A stretch of 11,170 nt of DNA, from NCBI GenBank assembly GCA_020354155.1, contig CP070644.1, forward strand, positions 2,392,706-2,403,875, given 5' to 3'. The stretch is from Nitrospiraceae bacterium. Its GTDB lineage: Bacteria > Nitrospirota > Thermodesulfovibrionia > UBA6902. The notes beneath the pieces were generated by a model. The model saw only the letters and a list, made by a program, of their open reading frames with translations. It was not told where the DNA came from and did no database searches. Positions 6,671-11,170 of this stretch are shown in pieces. Within the stretch, counting starts at the first letter, position 1. Every line of letters starts with the position of its first letter. The position numbers and the translations under genes are program-made.

Positions 6671-7450
6671 TCAATTCTCAAGCCTGTACGCTACCGGCAC
6701 CTCTATCCGGCTTGCGATCAGCGGATAGGGGGCCGCTTTTTTCACAACCTTTACTGTTGCCCTGTCTAAAATGCTGAACCCCGAGCTTTTTTTTATCTCA
6801 ATATCATCCGGTTTGCCGCTTTCATTTATCCTGAAACTTACATACACCGTTCCCTCCAACCCTCTTTTTCGTGCGAGAACCGGATAGGTCTTGACCCTTT
6901 CAATAGCGTTTCCGATTAATTGGATAATGCCCGGTGACAGGCCTGCACTTGCCGAACCGTTCATAACTCCTCTGCTTTCAGCCGCAGGGGTTTCATATTC
7001 GGCCTGAACAGCGGTTCCATCCTTATTAATTTCATCAAGACCTTCGTCCACATTGCCCTTTGCAACTGTATACAGTTCTTCGTCAGTCAGCACAGTCTTA
7101 TCCACCGGAGAATCTTTATGTTCCTGTGCGACAGTCTCTTCTGCAACTGGTTCATCAACGGTTTCTATCGCAACTTCAGCCTTCACCACTTCTGTTGTCT
7201 CTGTTTCATGATCAATCGGCTCAGTTTCATCTTTCAATTCCTTCTCTTGCACTGGGAGTGATGCTGTTTGTGCAGCTGTTTGTTTCCCCGGAGTTTTCAG
7301 ATCACCATCCGCTTCAAAGTTGACAAAGAAGACCTTCTGTTCAAGACCATCACCGCTGCCCTTCAGGATTCCTGCGGAAAACAAAAGGGCAGCAGAGAAG
7401 AGGGAAATGTGAAACAAGACTGAAATTGTAATGGTCTTTTTAAAGTTCAT
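6671..7450 (-). CDS. tonB: TonB energy-transducing protein
   Basis: Transmits proton-motive force from the inner membrane to outer-membrane receptors; here the partner is presumably the adjacent BtuB-like receptor. The 259-aa product has an N-terminal cytoplasmic KK and one membrane anchor (about residues 7-29), then a periplasmic linker of about 140 residues. A typical TonB C-terminal domain follows from about residue 175, with YPVLARKRGLEGTVYVSF, then NESGKPDDIEI, SSGFSILDRA and APYP. The linker is rich in Glu, Thr, Val and Asp rather than the Pro-Lys/Pro-Glu repeats of classical TonB. No exbB or exbD is in the window, so ExbBD must be supplied from elsewhere. The start lacks a good ribosome binding site; it lies 37 bp after btuB. 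Confidence 0.92.
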   Translation of the reverse strand: MNFKKTITISVLFHISLFSAALLFSAGILKGSGDGLEQKVFFVNFEADGDLKTPGKQTAAQTASLPVQEKELKDETEPIDHETETTEVVKAEVAIETVDEPVAEETVAQEHKDSPVDKTVLTDEELYTVAKGNVDEGLDEINKDGTAVQAEYETPAAESRGVMNGSASAGLSPGIIQLIGNAIERVKTYPVLARKRGLEGTVYVSFRINESGKPDDIEIKKSSGFSILDRATVKVVKKAAPYPLIASRIEVPVAYRLEN

Positions 7451-7465
7451 CGTGTCTAATCAAAA

Positions 7466-7487
7466 TGTCATTCCTTTTGTCGGAATG
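7466..7487. repeat. Short inverted repeat between btuB and tonB
   Basis: TGTCATTCC (7466-7474) is followed by TTTTGTC and GGAATG (7482-7487). CATTCC and GGAATG form a 6-bp hairpin just after the btuB stop. No U-run follows in the transcript direction, so it is not a standard intrinsic terminator. The TGTCATTCC/GGAATG ends resemble those of the 5987-6055 element, so it may be a decayed remnant. Confidence 0.5.
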
Positions 7488-9467
7488 TTATATCTCAACT
7501 GATACCCCAAAAAGCATGTTAAATTTTGGAGACGGATATACCGCCTTTTCAACAGGAAAACTGAACAGACTTAAAGTACCAAATTCAGAGTATTCCTCGT
7601 TCGTTATATTATTCAAGTCCAGATATACAGTCACCTTCTTCCACTGATATTGGATCTTGCTATTTACAACAAGATAGTCTTCCTGCTCAGGAAAGCTGTT
7701 TGTAAAGTCACTTATGAACTGGCGCTTCCCAATATAGACACCATTCAGAGCAACTGTAAATCCATGCCCTGGTGAAAATACTGAATTTAATGTTGCCTTA
7801 TGACTGGGTACATTGGGAATATCCTTATCGACATACTGTCCGCCCTTAACCGAAGCATCAAGATAAGTATAGCTGCCGTTCACTCTTACCTGCTCAACAG
7901 GCTTCACCCCGAAGGAAAACTCAACACCATCTCTGCGGGTTTTGCCGTCAAGATTCTCGTTTGCACCAAATCCGAATGAACCCCCGGCAGGGTTATAGAG
8001 AATCTCATTACTGGTGTCAATTCTGAATACATTAACCTGTGCGTACGTATCATCATTGAAGTAATGTCTCAATCCAATCTCGTAGTTATCAGCAGTTTGG
8101 GGAATTAATGAGGTATCGATCGTATTGCTGATAAAATTGAAAAGCTCATCGAGCACAGGGTTCCTGAAGCTCCTCGAATAACTGGCGTACGTGTAGGACT
8201 GTTTATAAAAATGAATATTTATCCCCGCGGTATAGAGGTCCTCGTCCATCGTTGTTTCACTGGGGGTACTCGGTCGAAATCGCATCCGGGTCCGGTCATG
8301 GCGATAACCGCCTGACAGTATAACTTTGTCAAATAACCGCAACTCATCGTGGGCATAGTACCCCTCACTCTTTTTTTCCAGGTCAATGTATGCCAAGCCG
8401 GAATAGGATGAGTTGTTCTCTATATCTTCTTTTGCCTTCTGATAATCATATCCCAGCGTCAAACTGTTTTCTGCTTCACCGATCCTGTTGCGGAGCAATG
8501 CCTGCGGTGAAAAAGATGTCGTTATGATCTCAGTACCTCCAGTAAATGACCCTCCTACAAAAGAAGCAAAGGACAGAGAGTTTCGCTTCCTGTAGGAAGC
8601 ATCAAGCTTAACAAAACTGTCTTTCCAAAAATAAAGCTCCGGACCACCCTTGAAGTAATAATCCTCGACATCTGCATAATCAAGAGGATTTACTGTATTG
8701 GTTCTTGAAGCACCTGAGGCAAAATCACTATCCTTGAGAGCGCCGGGCAGACCGGTGTTGTCCTTATGATACCCTGTACTGAAATTCAGCCGTAACAGAT
8801 CACTTATGTAATACTTTACATTGCCACCTATATCCCTAGCCTCTGTGTCACTATTGTCCCTGTATCCGTTTGCGTTAAGGTAACGGCCGTCGACTGCAAA
8901 TGTCACATTGTCTGTACTGTTAGAGAAATATACATTCCCTTTATAGGTATCATAGCTTCCTGCTGCAGCACCAGCGCCTGCTTTCAGTCCTTCCCCCTCC
9001 TTTGTAATGATATTTATTACTCCTCCACCGGCATTGTCTCCATACATAACACTCCCACGTCCGCCTCGAACAATTTCTATTTTTTGAACTCTGTCCAGAG
9101 GAATCTGAGACCAGTCAGTCCCGCTGAGATCAGCCTGGTTTACTGGCCTGCCGTCTACAAGGACCAGGGTGTTCAAAGGTGCTGTTTCTCCAAACCCTCG
9201 CATATCGACTGTCAGGTTACGCTTGTTTCCAGCGATATCATTTACATGCATTCCAGCTGCTTCCCTTAAAAGATCGGGGATAGTATGGGCTGTAGAGTTT
9301 CTGATTTCTTCTTTACTGATAATACTGGTGTTGGCAGGCACAGAGGCAAGGCTCTCTTCGTATCGCGTCGCACTGACCACTACCTCTTTTATCTTTACCG
9401 GCTCCCCGCCTGCAAAGGCAGTCGATGCCGCAAAAAAAGTCAGCAATAAAATACATACTCTATTCAT
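7488..9467 (-). CDS. btuB: TonB-dependent outer-membrane receptor, probable vitamin B12 receptor (BtuB-like)
   Basis: Outer-membrane beta-barrel that imports a scarce nutrient using TonB. The 659-aa product has a signal peptide with cleavage likely after AFA (about residue 19), and a TonB box within KIKEVVVSATRYEE (25-38). A plug domain follows (IPDLLREAAGMHV, VDMRGFG, LNTLVLVDGRPVNQ, VQKIEIVRGGRGSVMYGDNAGGGVINIIT, to about residue 155), then a barrel of alternating amphipathic strands. B12 as substrate is inferred from the cobalamin riboswitch directly upstream and the cob genes downstream; sequence alone would allow a siderophore or cobinamide. The start is fixed by an in-frame TGA directly before the ATG and by AAGGAG nine bases upstream. 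It ends in VSVEI rather than the usual terminal Phe. Most loops look ordinary and there is no frameshift. Confidence 0.9.
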   Translation of the reverse strand: MNRVCILLLTFFAASTAFAGGEPVKIKEVVVSATRYEESLASVPANTSIISKEEIRNSTAHTIPDLLREAAGMHVNDIAGNKRNLTVDMRGFGETAPLNTLVLVDGRPVNQADLSGTDWSQIPLDRVQKIEIVRGGRGSVMYGDNAGGGVINIITKEGEGLKAGAGAAAGSYDTYKGNVYFSNSTDNVTFAVDGRYLNANGYRDNSDTEARDIGGNVKYYISDLLRLNFSTGYHKDNTGLPGALKDSDFASGASRTNTVNPLDYADVEDYYFKGGPELYFWKDSFVKLDASYRKRNSLSFASFVGGSFTGGTEIITTSFSPQALLRNRIGEAENSLTLGYDYQKAKEDIENNSSYSGLAYIDLEKKSEGYYAHDELRLFDKVILSGGYRHDRTRMRFRPSTPSETTMDEDLYTAGINIHFYKQSYTYASYSRSFRNPVLDELFNFISNTIDTSLIPQTADNYEIGLRHYFNDDTYAQVNVFRIDTSNEILYNPAGGSFGFGANENLDGKTRRDGVEFSFGVKPVEQVRVNGSYTYLDASVKGGQYVDKDIPNVPSHKATLNSVFSPGHGFTVALNGVYIGKRQFISDFTNSFPEQEDYLVVNSKIQYQWKKVTVYLDLNNITNEEYSEFGTLSLFSFPVEKAVYPSPKFNMLFGVSVEI

Positions 9468-9589
9468 TCAAATATTCTCCTTTTTATTATTCATTTCAAT
9501 TCGTGTTCAGTTTCAAACCAGGTACTGCTCATCCTCAACTCGTATTTTGTATCATTGTTCCTCCTCTTCCCTCGAAGGGGTTCATTGTA
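9468..9589 (-). promoter_or_regulatory. Leader between riboswitch and btuB (expression platform, possible tiny ORFs)
   Basis: A roughly 120-nt leader. A small hairpin CCCT-TCG-AGGG (within 9580-9569) precedes GAGGAGGAACAATG, a strong Shine-Dalgarno sequence in front of ATG at 9555. That ATG opens a six-codon frame (MIQNTS, stop at 9537-9535). A second ATG at 9532 opens a 13-codon frame ending at 9491. Neither is in frame with btuB. The btuB ribosome site AAGGAG is at 9482-9477. Whether the tiny frames are translated, or the first ribosome site is part of the switch, cannot be told from sequence. Confidence 0.45.
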
Positions 9590-9786
9590 TTCCGGATATC
9601 CAGGATCTCCTGACTCAGGGCCACCTACTTGCCCGCCTTCCCAGCACAAGGATTCAAACAGTTCAATCCGTTGAATCTGTTTAACCCGTTCTAACCAGTG
9701 GCTTTTTCGGGCTTTCGCTCCCATCACAGTTGCGGGGCAGTTCCCGTCTTCCACGGGATTCCCCTGTAATATCCGGTTGCTGCACC
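9590..9786 (-). ncRNA. Cobalamin riboswitch upstream of btuB
   Basis: On the minus strand the conserved B12-aptamer landmarks occur in order: GGTGC (9785-9781), P1 5' arm CCGGATAT (9776-9769), AGGGGAA, hairpin TCCCGT/ACGGGA (9758-9742), CTGCCCCGCAACTGTGATGG (9740-9721), AAAGCCCG, the B12 box GCCACTG (9702-9696), CTGGGAAGGC (9644-9635), GTCAGGAGATCCTG (9614-9601) and the exactly complementary P1 3' arm ATATCCGG (9599-9592). The hairpin between GCCACTG and GGGAAGG is enlarged by a 9-bp repeat array. It starts about 23 nt after the ABC ATPase stop. No terminator hairpin with a U-run follows before btuB, so control is more likely translational. It should lower btuB expression when B12 is plentiful. 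Confidence 0.95.
9652..9695. repeat. 9-bp-period tandem repeat inside the riboswitch (5 units)
   Basis: Five units start at 9652, 9661, 9670, 9679 and 9688 (for example GTTCAATCC, GTTTAACCC), the same family as the arrays in cobC and before cobS. In the RNA they fold into one long hairpin: GGGUU/AAUCC, AACAG/CUGUU and UUCAA/UUGAA stacked with one bulged A and a CGGA loop (9687-9650). This hairpin sits where the aptamer normally has a short variable stem-loop after the GCCACTG box. Confidence 0.85.
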
Positions 9787-9808
9787 AGACTTGTTTTCCG
9801 GCTATCTA

Positions 9809-10573
9809 TTAATACCGTATAAAGACTCCTCCTCTTTCTTCTCTTTTCATTTCTATGGTCACATCAAAGGCCTCTTTCAGCAACTCCTGTGTCAATACTT
9901 CCTGCGGTGTTCCACTGCCAAGTATGCGCCCTTCTTTAACAAGGATAAGCCTGTCAAACTGAAAGGCAATGTTAATGTCGTGGAGGGCCATAATGGCCGT
10001 TATGTTTCTGCGCTCTCTCAGGTCCTGCAACAGTTTCAGGAGTTCTATCTGATACTTTATGTCCAGGTTTGCAAGAGGCTCATCAAGGAGAACAAGACCT
10101 GCACCCTGCAGAAGTGTCATCGCAATATACACCCTTCTCCTCTCCCCACCGCTCAAATTCGAAATGAGTGTGTCCTCGTACTCAGAAAGACCAACCATGC
10201 CTATGGCCTCTTCAACGCTCAGTTCCGGGAGCGTATCATAGGGATACCTGCCCATGCTTACAAATTCCCGCACAGTAAAGGGAATGTTCAAATCAAGAAA
10301 CTGCGGCAGGTAACTGACAAGCTTTGCCCTGTCCCTGTTCTTGTATGTATCAAGTGCCTTACCCCAGAGATGGATCCTGCCCCTGAGCGGTCTTAGTATC
10401 CCGCTTGCAAGTTTCAGGATCGTTGACTTACCTGACCCGTTTGCCCCAAGCAGTCCGATGAATTCGCCATTTTTAATTGCAGCAGACATATCCTGTAAAA
10501 AGGATTTCTCCTGATCATAAGAAAAACTCACTGTATCAAAATCAAGAATATGACTGTCAGAAGCTGAGTACAT
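9809..10573 (-). CDS. btuD: ABC transporter ATPase, FecE/BtuD family (probable cobalamin import)
   Basis: Cytoplasmic ATPase of a FecCDE/BtuCD-type importer. The 254-aa product has all nucleotide-binding motifs: Walker A GANGSGKS (43-50), Q-loop YLPQ (Q91) followed by TVREFVSMGRYP typical of this family, signature LSGGE (140-144), Walker B LVLLDEP with D164/E165, D-loop NLD and switch H198 in ALHDI. The start has AGGAGG four bases upstream and overlaps the permease end by 17 bp, so the two are translationally coupled. The family also includes iron-siderophore and haem transporters; B12 is inferred from the neighbouring riboswitch and cob genes. No substrate-binding protein (BtuF) is in view; it probably lies beyond the right edge or elsewhere. 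Confidence 0.9.
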   Translation of the reverse strand: MYSASDSHILDFDTVSFSYDQEKSFLQDMSAAIKNGEFIGLLGANGSGKSTILKLASGILRPLRGRIHLWGKALDTYKNRDRAKLVSYLPQFLDLNIPFTVREFVSMGRYPYDTLPELSVEEAIGMVGLSEYEDTLISNLSGGERRRVYIAMTLLQGAGLVLLDEPLANLDIKYQIELLKLLQDLRERRNITAIMALHDINIAFQFDRLILVKEGRILGSGTPQEVLTQELLKEAFDVTIEMKREERGGVFIRY

Positions 10574-11170
10574 CTTTCCTCCTGAGTAAGTAAAGAAAAT
10601 AAGGGGCCCCGAGAATAGCTGTAATGATCCCGGCGGGAAGTTCCATCGGTGATACTATGGACTTACCAATCAGGTCTGCTATGCAGAGTAAGGCACCTCC
10701 TCCAAGGGCAGAGACCGGTATGAGTATCCTGCTGTCCGAACCAACAACAAACCGTCCTATGTGGGGTATCAAGAGACCGATAAAGCCTATCATTCCTCCA
10801 AGAGACACGGAAGCCGCAGTCATAAGACCCACTGCTATAAAAAGAATAAACCGTTCTTTTTTTGGTGAAAATCCGAGACTGTGGGCAAGCTCATCACCAA
10901 GCATAAGGCTGTTCAGGGCCTTTGCCCGTACCAGAGCAATAAGGAGCCCAAGGGCAATAAACAGGAATCCGTATGGAATTATGGTCCAGTCCGCCAGAGA
11001 AAGATCCCCGAAGATCCAGAGCGTTGCCCGCTTCAGTCCTTCATTACTTGATAGACTCATGATAAGCATGAGCAGGGATGAAAAAAGGAACCCGAGGCCA
11101 ACGCCTGCAAGAAGCAGTCTGTCCGGCCAGAACCCTCCGCGCTTCCATCCCATAGCCCCTACAAAAATCC
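10557..11170 (-). CDS. btuC: FecCD/BtuC-family ABC permease (5' end outside window)
   Basis: Inner-membrane permease of a metal-chelate/cobalamin ABC importer. The frame is open to the right window edge, reading IFVGA before the Met at 11153, so that Met is probably internal. About 204 residues are present of the roughly 330 usual for the family, and the N-terminal membrane segments are outside the window. Visible family features are LLLAGVGLGFLFSSL, WIFGDLSLADW, LGDELAHSLGFSPKKER, the coupling region GGMIGFIGLLIPHIGR and the C-terminal PMELPAGIITAILGAPYFLYLLRR. Many hydrophobic segments are evident. It overlaps the ATPase start by 17 bp. Substrate assignment to cobalamin rests on context only. 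Confidence 0.9.
   Translation of the reverse strand, partial: IFVGAMGWKRGGFWPDRLLLAGVGLGFLFSSLLMLIMSLSSNEGLKRATLWIFGDLSLADWTIIPYGFLFIALGLLIALVRAKALNSLMLGDELAHSLGFSPKKERFILFIAVGLMTAASVSLGGMIGFIGLLIPHIGRFVVGSDSRILIPVSALGGGALLCIADLIGKSIVSPMELPAGIITAILGAPYFLYLLRRKDVLSF

Noticed and set aside
7466..7487. Intrinsic terminator between btuB and tonB.
   Set aside because: The stem is only 6 bp, moderately GC, and not followed by a U-run on the transcript.
9491..9754. An 87-codon open frame on the minus strand upstream of btuB.
   Set aside because: It lies across the conserved core of the cobalamin riboswitch and the repeat array; its peptide has no recognisable domain, and the RNA motifs explain the sequence.
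9890..9895. TTGACA on the minus strand inside the ATPase gene as a promoter -35 for the riboswitch transcript.
   Set aside because: No acceptable -10 box lies 16-18 bp downstream, and a TATTAAT near 9815 has no matching -35.
9791..10396. A long open frame on the + strand, and similar + strand frames such as 745-1185.
   Set aside because: They are antisense to well-supported genes with conserved motifs, and show no domains or ribosome sites of their own.

Overview
All recognisable genes in this window lie on the minus strand, so transcription runs from right to left. It is a vitamin B12 (cobalamin) locus of a Gram-negative bacterium: an outer-membrane TonB-dependent receptor with a signal peptide and a TonB protein require two membranes. 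The CbiX/CbiE/CobQ (CbiP) enzyme set points to the anaerobic, cobalt-early route. Moderate GC, this gene order and several short dispersed repeat families resemble Nitrospirota or deltaproteobacterial-type genomes, but that assignment is a guess from memory.

Layout in transcription order: (1) 11170-10557, C-terminal part of a FecCD/BtuC-type permease; (2) 10573-9809, its ABC ATPase; (3) 9786-9590, a clear cobalamin riboswitch followed by a leader of about 120 nt; (4) btuB-like receptor; (5) tonB; (6) cobU; (7) cobT; (8) cobS; (9) cobC; (10) cobQ; (11) cbiX, short form; (12) cbiE; (13) an HD-domain protein running off the left edge. Spacing is tight. cobS/cobC, cobC/cobQ and cbiE/HD overlap, and no terminator is visible, so items 4-13 are probably one riboswitch-governed operon. 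The genes combine B12 import (receptor, TonB, BtuCD-like ABC) with cobalt insertion (CbiX), one ring methylation (CbiE), side-chain amidation (CobQ) and complete nucleotide-loop assembly (CobU, CobT, CobS, CobC). The remaining corrin-ring genes, cbiB, cobD and the adenosyltransferase are not here.

The most interesting signal is not a gene but repeats. Four kinds of short repeat have entered this operon, three of them inside genes without breaking the reading frame. A 9-bp-period array of near-palindromes (GTTYRAAC plus one base) occurs inside cobC, in the cobT-cobS gap and inside a peripheral hairpin of the riboswitch. A 7-bp-period array lies inside cobU. A roughly 93-bp palindromic element of the TGTCATTGCG...GCAATGA type lies inside cbiE. 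A roughly 69-bp TGTCATCC...GGAATGACA palindrome fills the cobU-cobT gap. Each insertion falls where the protein or RNA family normally tolerates length variation.
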